Assembly: GCA_026122225.1 (NCBI GenBank)
Contig: JANEZZ010001870.1
Location: forward strand, 558,001 to 622,000
DNA from: Heloderma charlesbogerti
Taxonomy: Eukaryota > Chordata > Lepidosauria > Squamata > Helodermatidae
Direction of reading: 5' to 3'
DNA: 64,000 nucleotides
Under the pieces are notes generated by a model. That model searched no databases. It was given only the letters and a program-made list of their open reading frames with translations, and was not told the origin of the DNA. This document shows, one piece after another, positions 22,801 to 37,800 of the stretch; the stretch's first letter is position 1; the number at the start of each line of letters is the position of its first letter. Made by a program: the position numbers and the translations under genes.

Positions 22801-25800
22801 TACTCCACCTACTAAAGCTGAATTGCAGATTTGGCTGGGAATGAGCAGCAGAATTGGGGAGGCTGGGAACCTAAATGCCTCCAGTGTCTCCCTGAAAGCT
22901 GTGATGCTGCCACCTCCCATCCCTGACTTCTGGAACCCCTCAGAGCATTCAAGAGTGGAACAAAGACCTGGGCGGTGCTTGGTGTGGCTCGCATTATCCC
23001 AGCTTATGATGGTGGAGGGTGGAAAGTAGTCTTGATGGGGCATCTGTGATACCAGAGTTGCTCAATTCAGCTTCCCTTCTCTTTCTCTCTAGCACATTCA
23101 GCCTTATCTAAGATTGATCTGGCTCTGGACCAAGGTGACGCTGCAGCTTTATATGAGGCATTGTCATCAGCAGCCCTGGGACTCCGGGGACTGCGGCATG
23201 AAAACAGTGACTGGTATTTCAAGCAGCTCCTGAGAGAGAAGCAACAAAAACAGGAGGTATGGGAGAGGAGGTGTGCAGTCTTTTGCTTTGTCAGATGGGA
23301 CCTTTAATGTTGTCCTAATTACAGCCTGGCATGCCAGATGCTCGGCACATGTGGCACGTGGCTCAGAATACATGGCCGCGAGCTCCCGCTGACTTTCGAT
23401 CGGCACCGGTGGTGGCTGGGCAGGCCACGGTGGTGGCTGCTTAGTAACCTGGCGAGTGCTGACTTTCCTGGGGCTCTGCCTCCACGAGCGTGTGGCTCCT
23501 CTCCCTCTCCTGGCTTGTGGCACAGGTTCATTGAGCAGGGACTATGTCCCAGCCCAGTGTTCTTCACCCAGCACCAGAACATCCTGGTTCCTGTTCTAGA
23601 GTCAGATGGACAGACCAAAGAAAAAGGAGACTCTGGATCTGACAGTAATGATGAAGGCACTGAAGAACAGAGTTTTCTTTTACCCTCAGGCTGGCAAAGG
23701 TGGGTCCCTGCAGAAGGAGGAGCTGCAGGCTGGGGTGGACATCGCCAACAGTGCAGCCCAGCAGTACCAGCAGAGTAAGTGTTCCTTGATGGGGTCTTCA
23801 CCTGTTACAATAAGCCCCAAAACCTTCTTGAGCTTCGGCGAGGGAGCAAGTAGTTCCACTGCATGCTCTGGGGGGTGGGGAGGCAGTCCTCCCACCCAGT
23901 TTTCTTCTGAGAGCAGCATCTCTGAGAACGTTACCAGGCTAAACTTAGAGTTTCATTTTCTGCCAGTTAGGGGCTCCCTTACCTTTCCCTTTTCTTCATT
24001 TCCTATCTTCATTTGTTTTACTCCAGCCATATATGGTTCGCCCCCCAGTCTCCCCATTCCTTGCCTGTGGCCCAGGTGCCCACGGCACAGCAGTTCACCT
24101 TCAGAAAGCAGCGGGGGCGGGCGTGGGGCGAAGTCTCCAGAGTCATGAGCGCTGTCTGCTTTGGGTGAGGAGCATCCTGTGCAGTGTTGTCCCTGTAGCC
24201 CAGAAGCCATCCAGCCGGCCCAGCAAAGCTGCTTTGCGGTTTCCTCTTGCTGTGGTGTGTTGTGGGGAAGCGTGTTTTATTCTGACCCCTCAGAGAGAAA
24301 CAGCCACACCCCTCCCTTCTGCGCGCCAATCTTTGGGAGGCCGAAGAGCGCGTCATGGTGTGTCTGCGCTGCATACTTCACAAAATGGGTGGAGTCGCTT
24401 TGTTCCCTGCCCTTTGAAAGAGGCCCTGGCCTTCTGTTGGGGACCCGCTGCTGCCCCACCCACAACAGCTGCTCTTGGAGCACCTGCTTGGCAGGCGGCA
24501 CCGGTGCCCGACCCATCAGTGCCCTGGGCTAGACAGACGGCTGGCCTTGTGGCGCGCAGGAAGCCGGGGCAGCACAACAAGCGAGGCAGGGGCTGCTGGC
24601 TTTGCCGGGCAGCAGAGGCAAGGCTGCTGTGCCCATTGCGTTCCCAGGGTCGGCAGCTGTGGGGAGGATCAACGTGGCCATCCGCAGCGGCCTTTCGGAG
24701 AAGACGGTGGTGGAGCTGATGAACCCTGAGGCCCAACTGCCCCCGGTCTACCCTTTTGCTGCTGAGCTGTACCAGAAGGAGCTGGCCACCCTGCAGCAGC
24801 AGAGTCCAGATGTAAGTGCCGGGCATGCGCTTTCCTGAAGGTTGCTACAGACACTTAGTTTTTAAGGTGTACCCATCAAACATGTTTTGGGCACACTTAC
24901 AAGTGTCAGGTGTGCATGAGAAATGCATGTTTTCCACCCCATTTACCTTGCAGTTACACATGCCAAGGAGCTGGAATTGGCTGCTCCTCCCTGCCGCAGG
25001 TACAAACAGTGGCAAGTGTGCCTCTGACACGTGCACCATGTGTGGCGTGGACCTGGGAAAGGAGCTCTTTCATCAGCCATGTGCATGTGCACACCCCACA
25101 GCTGCTCTGCCGGCCGCTTCATTCTTCTCTTCTACGGCATACCTGGGACTTTTGTGGGATGAGCGTTTGGGGAAGGTTGATCTGGAACCTCACAAGCAGG
25201 ACAAGGAAGAGATGTGCTCTCTCCTGTGTCCCGGCATCAGGTGTTCGGAGGTATACAGTAGCCACCTGAAGATGGACGGAGAGAGCTGGCCCTACTGCTA
25301 TTCAGGATGAGGCAACTCATTAAGTGGCAGCGTTTGGCTGGCAAATGTGCAGTTACTCCATCTATCATCTTTTGCTAAGGCTTTCTGGAGGACGTTTCTC
25401 GGGGAAGGCTTTGTGGAAGGGGTGGTGCAGATCCCACTTTGGTAATGTCCATGTGAGCCAACAGGTCAGCCGTCTGCCAGGGATGCTCTGACCTGGATTC
25501 CTGCATTGAGCAGGGGTTGGACTCGATGGCCTTGTAGGCCCCTTCCAGCCCTACTGTTCTATGATTCCATGAATAGCCAAGGGTGGGGGCAGTCCTAGAG
25601 AGAGAGGACGTAGCTCAGAGGTAGACCACCTGCTTTGCAAGCAGAAGGTCCCAGGCTCAGTCCCAGGCATCACCAGGCAGGGGGCTGGGAAAGACCCCTG
25701 CTTGAAACCCTGGAGAGCCAAGGGTCTGATCCGGTATGGTCTTATGTCTCCTCTTCCTCTCTCTTTGGTAAGAATAGGACCTCCACTCATTAAGGATTTC

Positions 25801-28800
25801 ATGTTGTTCAGTCGTGTCTGACTCTTCGTGACCCCTCCACACCTTCCTGTCCTCCGCTGTCTCCCGGAGCGTGCTCAAGTTCATCTTCATTGCATTGGTG
25901 ACGCTGTCTAGCCATCACATCCTCTGCCGTCCCTTCCCCTTTTGCCTTCAATCCTTCCCAGCATCAGGGTCGTTTCCAGTGAGTTTTCTCTTCGTCTTAG
26001 GTGGCCAAAATATTTGAGCTTCAGTATCTGTCCTTCCAATGAGCAGTCAGGGTTGATTTCCTTTAGGATTGACTGATTTGACCTCCTTGCAGTCCAGGGG
26101 ACTTGTAAGAGTCTTCTCCAGCACCACAGTTCGAAAGCATCGATTCTTCGGCGCTCAGCCTTCCTTATAGTCCAGAAGGATTTCATAAATTGCCATAATT
26201 TTTCACATGCTTATAACCCTTGGTGCTTCTGTGCCCTGACCTTCTTGCTATTCTCTTCCTTCTTTTGCTCCATTTCTATGTATTTATTCTTTGCCTTGTG
26301 AGACAGGAACAGCCTTCATAGCTGTGTCTTTTTTCAGGGTAACCTCACACACCCAGAACTGTCAGTGGCTGTGGAGATGCTCTCTTCAGTGGCCTTAATC
26401 AACCGGGCCCTGGACTCAGGGGACATAAATATGGTCTGGAAGCAGCTGAGCAGCCCAGTGACTGGCCTGACAAATGTCGAGGATGAAAACTCCCAGAGGT
26501 CAGTTCCTGCTGGGCAGCTGGAGCCTCTTTTGCCCCCACAGCCTTTCTCCTGCCTGAGAAGTGACTGCTGCTCCTGGGGAAGTTCAAGATAACAGAAAAG
26601 ATTGAAATGGGGTCAGAGGCTGTGTTGCCCCTGCAGGAAGCCCTCATCTGCCATAATATGAAGCCTGTGGTGCTGCTGGGGCCAGAAAGGGGACAGCTCT
26701 AGATGCCACTAGGGAGCAGGTGATGGGGCGATCTGGGCAGAGCCAGGCAGTACTGATCTGAGTGAGGTTCAGGGAGAATGGTGGGTGAGGCTGTGGCTTT
26801 TGCCAGCCCTGGGGGGGGGGGGTGTCGGGTGTGTGTGTGTGTGTCTTGCATGGCTTCCTGCCAGCTATTATTCTTGTATTCGTGTGCTCAGGATAGTTTT
26901 TATTCGTTTCATTTATTTCCTTATAGGTGGCCAAATATTACCAGGGTAACCCACACTAAAGGCAGCATGCTTTTTCCTGCCAGCCATCTCCTCCTGATCC
27001 CACTCAGGGGTTCAAGCCCTTTTTGCAAGCATAGTTGGTGTCTGTTCCTCCCTTGTTCCTGCTTGAGTGTGTGTGTTTTGCTGTCTCTCCTGGTGGCTCT
27101 TTGAGGTGGTATTTTGTGTCTTGGTCATGGCAGATACATTGATGACTTGCTGAAGCTGAAGACTCAGGTGCGGGCTGACGGGACAGAGTTCATCACATGG
27201 AATGATATCCAGTCATGCGTTGACCGTGTGAACATTGTGGTGCATGAAGAACATGAGAGTAAGTGGCCATCCTGTGGGGCTGGGAAGGGAGGAGAGCTGA
27301 AGCTGTTCTGGGTTTCTTGGCTTGGGACCTCCAGGTCAGGCAGCCTCCATGCCAAGCCCTGCCTTCAAGCCTCAACAGGTCTAGCTGTTGGCTGGGCACA
27401 GAGTTGAGTTTGAATATGGAAAACTTGCAGTGGTCCCACTTCTGTCAGGGAGCAAGGAGGACACTTCTTGAGCAGCCTTGGCCAAATGACCCTGTGTTTC
27501 CATCTGTAAAACAGGAATGAAGGTGATCTTTGTCCCAGGCCCTTTTGGGGATGGGCACTGGGAGAAATACAAGGGCTGTCTGAATGTGGAGGAACAGTCA
27601 CTTGTCTGGCTGGTGGCCAGGTGAGCTGGCAGCCCTCACAGCAGCCTTCCCTGGCTAGCTTTTCCAGTGAGCACAGTCTTCTCCCCTGATCATGGGAATA
27701 GATCAGGGCTGGCTCCAGTGGGCAAGGCAGATGAAAAAAACCACACCGACTTAAGGTTGGATAAATGTTTATTGTAGGGAAAGGGGACAAAGGGAAGGGA
27801 GGAGTAGATGTGGTAGGTTGTACAGAGGACTACAAAGCTGAAATACATCAGACAGAAAACCCAGAAACACAGAGAGCCTTTATACCGCACCCCCAAGCAA
27901 AATACCAAACTAGCTAGTCTGTCCTCATACATACCGGAGTATGGATCTTCCAGGATAGCATCCAGCCATCAACAGGTCTGAAACCTATCAGGATGAAGGG
28001 AGACACCATGCCTCTCCCTCAACCTCCTTTTAAGGCCCAGCCCTAGCAACACCAGCTCAGCCCCAAAGAGGACCACCCTCACTCCAAAGAGGAGGATCTT
28101 CCCACCAACCCTAGCTGTTATCTCTTTCCCAAGTAGTGAGGACTGAGCCTGGCCTTGAGCAACAGGATCAAGGAGCTGGCAGATGACACACCATTCCAGG
28201 TGGATGCCTGGGATGTGATGCTCAGGCGTAGCCTTATGGTAGAAAACAGGCCATCATTCTTGACACCACCGGTCAGATGCTATAGCTGCATCCTGCATGG
28301 CAGCCCGCATTGAGCAAGGGGTTGGACTAGATGATCTCAGAGATACCTTCCAGCTCTGTGATTCTTTATCTCTCAAGATCTCTCTCTAAAGATTGTGAAT
28401 TGAAACTCCTTTTTGGGAACCATGGTGCCTGACTTTAGACGGCACAGTGCCCCCACCCCGCCCTCATCACGGGGAAAGTATGATAGCTTTGCTTAGCTAA
28501 GAGAGAACTCCATAGACCATGCCTGCCTCCAGCATCCCAACATCTTCCAGAAGTCAGCTCCCACTTGGAATCACTGGTGCCATCTGGTCCATTTCTGTTC
28601 ACCACTCTGCCAGAACTGATTTAGACATTAAGGTCCTGCTGCTTATAATGCCCAGTAACTTTCATAGAATCATAGAATAGTAGGGTTGGAAGGGGCCTAC
28701 AAGGCCATCGAGTCCAACCCCCTGCTCAATGCAGGAATCCAAGTCAGAACATCCCTGAACGCCTCCAGTGTGGGAGAGCCCACCACCTCCCTGGGTAATT

Positions 28801-31800
28801 GGTTCCATTGTCGTATTGCTCTCAGAGTCAGGAAGCTTTTCCTGATGTTCAGCCAGAATCTGGCTTCCTGTAACTTGAGCCCATGATTCCGTGTCCTGCA
28901 CTCTGGGATGATGGGGAAGAGATCCTGGCTTTCCCCTCTGGGACAACCTTCAAAGTCCTTGAAGAGCGCTATCCTATCTCCCCTCAGTCTTCTCTTCTCA
29001 AGGCTAAACATGCCCAGTTCTTTCAGTCTGTCTCCATAGGGCTTTGTTTCCAGTCCCCCGATCATCTTTGTTGCCCTCCTCTGAACCCTCTCCAGTTTGT
29101 CTGCATCCTTCTTAAAGTGTGGTGCCGAGAACTGGACACAGTACTCCAGATGAGGCCTAACCAATGCCGAGTAGAGGGGAACTAGTACTGCCCGGGATTT
29201 GAAAGGTATGCTTCTATGAATGCAGCCCAAAAGAGCATTTGCCTTTTTTGCAGCCACATCCCATTGTTGGCTCATATTCATCTTGTGATCGACAACCATT
29301 CCAAGATCCTTCTCGCTTGTAGTGTGGTTGAGCCACGTATCCCCCATCTTGTAACTGTGCATTTGATTTCTTTTTCCTAGGTGCAGAACTTGGCATTGAT
29401 CCCTATTAAATGTCATTCTGTTGTTTTCTGCCCAGCATTCCAGTCTATCCAGATCACTTTGCATTTTGTTTCTGTCTTCCAAAGTGTTAGCTATCCTGCC
29501 CAATTTTGTGTCATCTGCAAATTTGATCAGCATTCCCTGCACCTCCTCCTCCAAGTCATTAATAAAAATGTTGAAGAGCCCTGAGCCCAGGACTGAGCCC
29601 TGCGGTACCCCACTTGTTACCTCTCCCCAGTTGGAGAAGCACTCTTTGAGTCCGATTCTGTAGCCAACTGTGGATCCACCGGATCGTTGTTTCATCTAGC
29701 CCACTTTGAGCTAGTTTGCTCATCAGGATATCATGGGGTACTTTTTGGAAAGCTTTGCTGAAGTCGAGGTAGATTATGTCTACAGCATTCCCATGGTCCA
29801 CAAGGGAGGTGAGTTGATCAAAAAATGAAATCAGATTCGTCTGGCAGGTTTTGTTCTTGACAAATCCATTTCGGCATTGAGAAATCACGGCATTGTTGTC
29901 AAGGTGCTTCCAGATGGATTGCTTTATCATCTGCTCCAGAATTTTCCCAGGGATTGATGTCAGACTGACTGGTCTGTAGTTCCCAGGTTCCTCCTTTTTC
30001 CCCTTTTTGAAGATAGGGACAACGTTAGCCCTCCTCCAGTCATCTGGCACTTCCCCCGTCCTCCATGATTTCTCAAAGAGAATAGACAGCGGTTCTGAGA
30101 GTTCTTCTGCCAGTTCCTTTATGACTGTAGGATGCAGTTCATCTGGCCCTGGAGATTTGAACTCATTCAAAGTAATTAGGTGTTCCTTGACCATATGCCT
30201 ATTGCTCTCAAGCTGCAATCCTGCCCCTTCAGCCTGTACTTCGCCTTTGCCAGGGGGGTCAGAGACCCTGTTTTGGGAGAAGACTGAGCCAAAGTAGGAA
30301 TTGAGCACCTCTGCCTTTTCTTGGTCATCTGTTATCCTTTTGTCATCCTTATTTAATAGCTGAACCACCATTTCTTTCCTCTGTCTTTGTTATGCACGTA
30401 GCTGAAGAAAGCCTTTTTGTTGCTTTCAGCATCCCTTGCTAACCTCAGCTCATTCTCAGCTTTAGCCTTCCTGATGCCATCCCTGCAATTCTGTGCTACC
30501 TGCCTGTACTCTTCCTTTGTTGCTTGGCCTTCTTTCCACTTCCCGTATGTGTCCTTTTTTGTTTTCAGGTCATCTCTAAGCTTTTTGTGAAGCCACATTG
30601 GCTTCTGCTGTTGTCTTCCACCTTTTCTTCTTGTTGGAATTGTTTGTAATTGTGCCTTGAGAATTTCCTTTTTTAAAAGCTCCCACCCATCTTGGACTCC
30701 TTTTCTCACTAGTATCGCTTGCCATGGGGCTTTCCTGATCGTTGTTCTGAGTTTATTAAAATCAGCTTTCCTAAAATCCAGGGTACGCGTTTGACTACAC
30801 TCGGCTTTTGCTTCCCTTAGAACCAAGAACTCAAGTACAAAATGGTCGCTTTCCCCCAGAGTTCCTGTAACTGCTATTTTATCCACTAGGTCATCTCTGT
30901 TGGTTAGGATCAAGTCAAGGATAGCTGATCCTCTAGTTCCTTGCTCTACTTTCTGTAGGAGGAAGTTATCCACCACACAAGTCAGGAATTTCCTGGAGGG
31001 GCCATGTTTTGCAGAATTTGTCTCCCAACAAATATCAGGGCAGTTGAAGTCCCCCATGACTGCTACATCATGCTTCCTTGAAACATTGGCTATTTGCTTT
31101 TCAAAAGTTTCATCCTTGTCTTCTCCTTGATTGGGTGGCCGGTAGTAGACTCCAACCACTAGGTTCCTTTTATTCTTTGCTCCATTTATTTTGATCCAGA
31201 TGCTCTCGATGGAGCTACCAAGCTCCTCCTCCTGTATTTCTGTGCAGAGATATGTATTTTTCACATAGAGTGCAACCCCACCTCCCTTTCTGTTCCTCCT
31301 GTTCTTTTTGAACAAGTTATATCCTTCAATTGCTGTATTCCAGTCATGAGAGTCATCCCACCAAGTCTCAGTTACACCTATCAAGTCATAATTTCCCTCC
31401 TGTATGAAGAGTTCAAGTTCGTTCTGTTTGTTTCCCATACTCCGGGCATTAGTATATAGACATCGAAGACCATGTGCTTCATGGTCTGGCTTTTTTCCTA
31501 CATGTTTGTGAAGACTATTATCGGGTGCTGTTAGAGCAGTTCTCTCGGTTGCAGTGCATGAACCTTTGTCTTTTGTTACCCCCAACTTTGCATCTCCCTT
31601 CCCCGTAGGATTCAGTTTAAAGCCCTCCTGATGAAGTCCTTCATGCTGTGGCCAAACACATTTTCCCATCCTTTGTGAGGTGCAACCCTCGGCAACAGCC
31701 CATCTTCCAGGAAATATAGCCCATGGTCCCAGAATCCAAATCTCTCGCGTCGGCACCACCTTCGTAGCCAGTCATTCACCCGGAGTATTTTTCTTTCCCT

Positions 31801-34800
31801 TTCTAGCCCTCTTCTAACGACTGGAAGGATGGATGAGAAAACTATCTGGGCCTCAAAGTTCTTGAGTTTCCTTCCCACTTTGCTCTTATTTACTTCCTTT
31901 GTCCAGGAGCCAGACTTGTTTAATGCTTACTATTTTGTAAATGTTCCTAGGATAATTCTCAAATCTTAGCTAGGTGGAAAAGCAGTGCAGCTATGGACAT
32001 GCTGGGTTCACTTAGGCAGTGGTCAAAAACATGCTTACACTGGAGTAATTCCATTGGTTTCAAGGAGACCATTCCCGGTCAAATGGGCTATGGACTGCAG
32101 TCAAGGGCAGGGTCAAGTCTTCTAGTGTTTAGATGGGTGAAGGGAGGGTGTTGTGCCCTGAACCAAGACAAGACGCAATTGGCTTTGGTAGAGGTGATGT
32201 GAGCATCTACTGTGTCGGAAGGGAGTAGACTGCCTGCTTGTCTGCTCTTGAGCAGCCTGTCGGTTCCTGCATCCCCACTCCTGGACTTGTCCTTGACAGG
32301 AGGCCACTGATGGCGTCTCAATGCAATTCTGTGCCATAGGAACATAGGAAGCTGCCTTACACTGAGTAAGACCATTGATTTATATCACTCAGTATAGTCA
32401 ACACTGATTAGCTGTGGCTCTCCAGGGTTTCAAGCAGAATCTTTTCCAATCCGACCTGGAGATGCCTGGGATTGAACCTGGGACTTTCTACTTGTAAAGC
32501 GGGTGCTCAACTACTGAGCTGTGGTCAGAGCCTTGGTCCATCTAGCCCAGTATTGTTGACGCTGGCAGCGGCTCTCCGGGGTTTCAGGGAGTTTTTCCAG
32601 CCCTTCCTCAAGACGCTTGGGATTGAGCCTGGGTCCTTTGGCGTGCGCAGCATTTGCTCTGCCACCGAGCCAGAGCTCTCTCCTGTGGCCAGGGCCCCTC
32701 CTTCCTGTGGCCAGGGCCCCTCCTTCCCATTATAGCCACAGTGGAACAGAAATGGGTGGCAAGAGCTGAGTGAGGTGTGGCTTCTTGTCTCCTGCTGCCT
32801 GGGAGTTAGTCTTGTCCCACCGATTTAAACAGGCGGCTGCATCTGCAGTACCTGGCCTGTTTGTCTGCTCCATTAAATTTCTTCAGATCCTTCTCTGGGT
32901 TTAGGGAAGTTCAGATCAGATTGCTGCCTTATCTATAAAGCCATCAGATCAACAGGAAATAACAGGCTGAAAATGACAGGGCGCACCACAAGCATTTTTA
33001 AGCACCAGTTTTGGCAGAAATATTAAATAAATAGATAATGAGCATTGTGCAGTAATAGGGAAGACACTGTGTGTGTGTGTGTGTGTGTGTGTGGCTAAAA
33101 TATTCACCTACCTCTCATTGTACCGTGAGGCTTTCCTGCCTGCTTGACCTCCATTATTGAGGGATTTGAATGGTGAAATTGTCTTCCTTGAGGATATAGC
33201 AATTCTTCTTAGTGGCAGAATAATAAAGTTTCCTTCCACCATTTGAAACTGTTCACCTTTGGGCATCTGGGAACATAAGCAGAAGCAAAAGAGGCCTCTT
33301 TAAAGGGATTTGGTTCTTCCTTCAGTACACATCCCTTCTGTTCAGTAGATGTGCGCTGCTGTCGGAAGAACAATAACAAATCAAGGACTTGCCTCTATGG
33401 GCTCTTACAGTTTCTGCAAATTAAATTGGTTTCTTTTGAGGTCATATTAGACAACAAGAAAGGTGGATTAAAGGCTGGTTTGGTACGTTCTATAGCATCT
33501 GCTCTGACTGCCAGAATTATACTTCTTCCACCCAATGAGCCAAAAGCAGTAGTGATGTTGTTTGAAATAGGTTATTCAAAATTTCTGATTTTACACACAC
33601 GTACACCACCACAGAAAGTCAAGGAAGAAAATGTGGGCGATTGGGATGAATTGGAAGAGTATGTTTTGGAACTGGAAAATCTATATCCCTCTGCCTGTGT
33701 TTTAGTAGCAGGAGATCTTAACACTTGGATAGGTGAAAATGTATATTCAGTCTGTACTTCCCAAGTACTGGTGTCTGGGGAAAAGGATGGATCAGGAAAT
33801 GTATGGCATTAGTGATAGGAACTCTAAGGATAAATTTATTGATTTAAATAAATTAGTCTAATCCAATTTAAGCGAAAGGCAGGTTTGCTGATCTTAAATG
33901 GATCTATCAAGGGGGATAAATTTGGAGAATATACCTAAAATGCACGTATGGGAAGCAGTGTGATAGATCATGTAATTATCTCTGGGGCTATGAGGTACAA
34001 TGTCAAGAACTTTTAAGATTGGGTCAAATTATCTTAGTTCTCCAGAGCCTCACGGAAGGCATTCCTTAACCTCGGGATGGTGCTTCCCTCTGGAGCTTGT
34101 AGGCAGAGCCAAAAGTTGCTTCTTCACGGAGAGGAGCCACCCTACCATCCCAGACCGGCTCTGCCTTCAGAGCTAAACGGTTGAGCCGAGCTGGAGCTCT
34201 TAAAAGCTCAGCTCTAGTTGCTTTTCTTAGAGTTTTGTCCTTTTGTGTTTGTTTGGTTGTTTTTCTCTCTTCTTCCGCCCCGCCCCCCAGCACGTCCTAG
34301 CAGGGACCACGGGGGGTGGGGTGCTTACTACAGACGGTGGGGGAGTGACCTCTGCTAGGAGAGGACCGCTTTCTCAGACCACACAGCATTCTCTCTGACT
34401 ATCTCTTTGTCTCTGGCATACCAGTGGAGACCAGGAGGGACAGGCAGCATCAGCAGCCAGCAGATCGGTCTGTGCCACCTCTGGAAAAGCTGCAGAGGCC
34501 TCTCACCTCCCCTGCCAGGCCCAGTGTACCAGCTGAGGCCTAAGGCAGCGCTTTTTCTGGTGGCAACCAGCCAGCTGCACTTCATAGCTCTTCCACCTTT
34601 TCTCACACAAAATGGATGGAAGGCGCGCAGGTCTTTCTCTTTCACTGAAAATGGCAGGAACGAGAGAAAGGGACCACAGCAGCTCAGAGGCCTTTGATGG
34701 CCTAGAGGAGGGGCCTCCCAAAGACTCCAGTGGCTTGGCGACAAACAGGGATGCGCGCCAGACGTATGGAGGGGTGAGTGCTGTTCCTGTTCCCCATATG

Positions 34801-37800
34801 CCTGACCTTTCTGGGGAAGGTGCTTTAGCACAGTTTACCTCCTGGGTCCAGGGCCTTGTAACACAGCAGATAAGCCAGGCCTTGCCAAACCATGGAGCAG
34901 TGCTTCACAGAGGCATTCCCGTTCCTCTTCTCTCTCTACCCACAAAAAGAAAAAGGGTAAGAAGGGCAAAAAGGAAGGCAAACCCAGCAGCCAGTCCAAG
35001 CACAAGCCCAATAAGGACCATAGAAGTGGGGACGGTGCCTCGTCTCGATCCTCTTGCTCCTCAGAAGGGGGTCCTTTCTCAGCCTCTCCTTCCAGGCACT
35101 CTGCAAGTCCCCTCCCTTCACTCTGCTCCTCCATTTCAGGAAGTGACAGGGGTAAAGGAAAAAAGAGGAAGCATGCAGCCAGGCCCTCTGTTCAGAGTCA
35201 AAGAGATACTTGCTGCAGATTGACTCATCCTTTGAGGCTAGTGAGAAGGAAACTGGTGAAGAGGAGGAGGTGGAGTCCCAGTCCTGCCAAGGCCAACTTT
35301 TTCAGCCTGATCTTTCCCCCATTTTACTAGCTAAGGCTTCCCGCAAACTTCAGCTAACAGAAGAAGCCCACAAACCTGATGAGGCAACTAGAGATCAGGC
35401 CCAAGATGGGGACAAGGCTGCTTTCCCCCAAGAACTGGCCGCCCCAGTCTCTGTTCCTTTTCCCAACTCTTTCTGTAAAGTCTGGAAATCAGAGTGGACC
35501 AATCCTGCCAAGATAAAAGCCCATCTCCAGGCTGGTAAACAACTTTATACCCTGCCAAGTAAGATTATAGAACTTCTAAAAGTACCAGTAGTTGATGCCC
35601 CCATGGCTGCCCTCTCTTCCTTGGCAGTTATCCCGGCAGATGGGGAAACTGGCCCTAGGGATCAATGAATAAGAGGTGGATGCAGCTTTACATAAGAACT
35701 TTGAAGCATCAGTGGCAGCCTTCAGAGCTTCTGCCACCAATTCATTCTTGTCAAGAGCTGTCTTCAAGTGGGCAGAAGACCTAGCAGTTGATGATTCTAC
35801 TCCCAAACCAATAAAAGATAGCTTTAGGAAAATCGCTCATGCAGTGTCACTATTGGCAGACTCAGCCCTTGATGCCCTGCAACTCAACACCAGGACTATG
35901 GCTACCAACACCCTTGCCAGGAGAAACATCTGGCTGCACAGCTGGAATCACTCCAGGCTCTCAGTCCCACCTGGTGAATTTCATCTTCAAAGGCACCAAC
36001 CCGTTTGGCAGTCCCTTGGAGAAAGTGTTAGTCAAGACCACGGACAAAAAGAAAGCCCTCCCTACCTCAAAGAAGGAAGACAGGTGAAACACACAGTCTT
36101 TTCCCTTTCGGAACAGTAAGTTTTCCCTCAAAGGCTGCCCAACGGAGGGATCCAAATCCAGATGGATGTGCTTCAATGAAAGGTCTACTAAAAGGAACTC
36201 TGTTGGATCCTCAACCTATTCATCAGGCAAAGACCCGAAGAAACACCAGTCGGCCTGACATCAGAGGAGCCCTGAGTGGCTTCCAGATCGGAGGATGCCA
36301 GCTTCACTTCGCTCAGGCATGGAGACATACCACAACGGACCATTGGGTGAAGGAGACAGTGACCAAGGACTATATGCCCTGAAGCTCGTTTCCCCATCCA
36401 GTTGTGGCGTCCCCCAATCTTGGGATTCTTTAAAACATCAGAATTTCCTGAGTGCTACAGATCATCTCCTATCAGGCAGGACCATAGAACCTGTTCCAGA
36501 CAAGGACATCCACTGTGGGGTTTACTCCATCTTTTTCTTGGTTCCCAAGAAAAGTCAGGACACCAGGGCCATTTTAGATCTCAAGTGGCTGAACAAGCAG
36601 ATGGTTCCTAGTATCACTGTCCCTCTCGGAAGTGTACCTTCATGTGCTGATCAGGCAAGCCCATCAACGTTTTTAAAAGTTTTGCTACAACAACAGGCAC
36701 TACCAGTATTGGGCCCCCCGCTCGGATTGCCCTCAGCACCCAGAGTGTGTGCAGTGATACTTGTGGCTCTGGTGGCACATCGTACGAAGGGAGTGTCTGC
36801 ATCCGTACCTGGACGATGTTCTCATCAGGTCACCCTCAGAAAGCAAGAATCTGCAGGACATTCAGACAACCCTAAAAGGTCCACAGGAACATGGGTTTGT
36901 GGTCAATCTGGAGAAGAGTCACCTTGCTCCTACCCAACAGTTGATCCACCTGGGGTTGATACTGAATACGGCAGCTCTCAACATTTCACTCACAGAGGAA
37001 AGATGTCACAAGATCCGGCAGCTTGTCTCCCTAGTCAAGGACGACAGACGTGATGCTACTGACGCAGCTTCTGCACATGCTGGTGTCATGCCAAGAACTA
37101 GTTTCCCTGGACTTGTCTACACATGAGACCTCTTTGGACTCTTCTTCTTCCTCTTCAGGAGCATATAGTCACCCAAACACACATCGAGGTGAAGATTCCA
37201 AGCTCACTCAAGAGGGAACTTTGCTGGTGGCTGGAACCAATGAGACTCAAATGGGGCCAATCCATGGCACTCCCAGTGAGGAAGACCATCACAACAGACA
37301 CCAGCCTCTTTGGTTGGGGGGCCCATCTGGATCACAAGGTTGCACAAGGACCTGGTCAGGAAATGCTGTCCTGGGCAGAAACACATCTAAAATCTATACA
37401 GGCAGAACATCTAGCAGGGGTATACAATCTAAGAGCGGATTGGCTCAGTCACACATCCATACAGGAGTCGGAGTGGCAGCTCAACTCTCACGTGTTTCTT
37501 CAGGTGAAATACCAGTTTGGGAGCCCACTAGTGAATCTGTTTGCCACCAGGGAGAATCCTGAACTACCACGCTTCCTCTCCATGTTTCACTGTCCCACAG
37601 CAGAAGGGGAAAATGCATTGGAATGTCCATGGCCAGGTGGTCTCCTATATGCTTTCCCACCCTTTCCAATCCTACCCAAGGTGATCCAGAAAATCAGACA
37701 ATCTTCAGCGGAAGTTATGCTCATTGCAGCTCATTGGCCAAGAAGGCATTCGTTCCCAGAACTTATCGAACTGTCTCAACAGAATCCATGGAGGCTGCCT

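Noticed and set aside
24033..24719. A 228-codon plus-strand open frame, and a 157-codon frame opposite it
   Set aside because: GC-rich intron plus the start of an IQGAP1 exon read out of frame. There is no domain, and the IQGAP1 frame explains the coding signal.
25605..25670. tRNA-Ala gene
   Set aside because: A and B boxes and a TGC anticodon loop are visible, but the acceptor and other stems do not pair well, a SINE body follows directly, and related diverged copies occur at 32333-32705.
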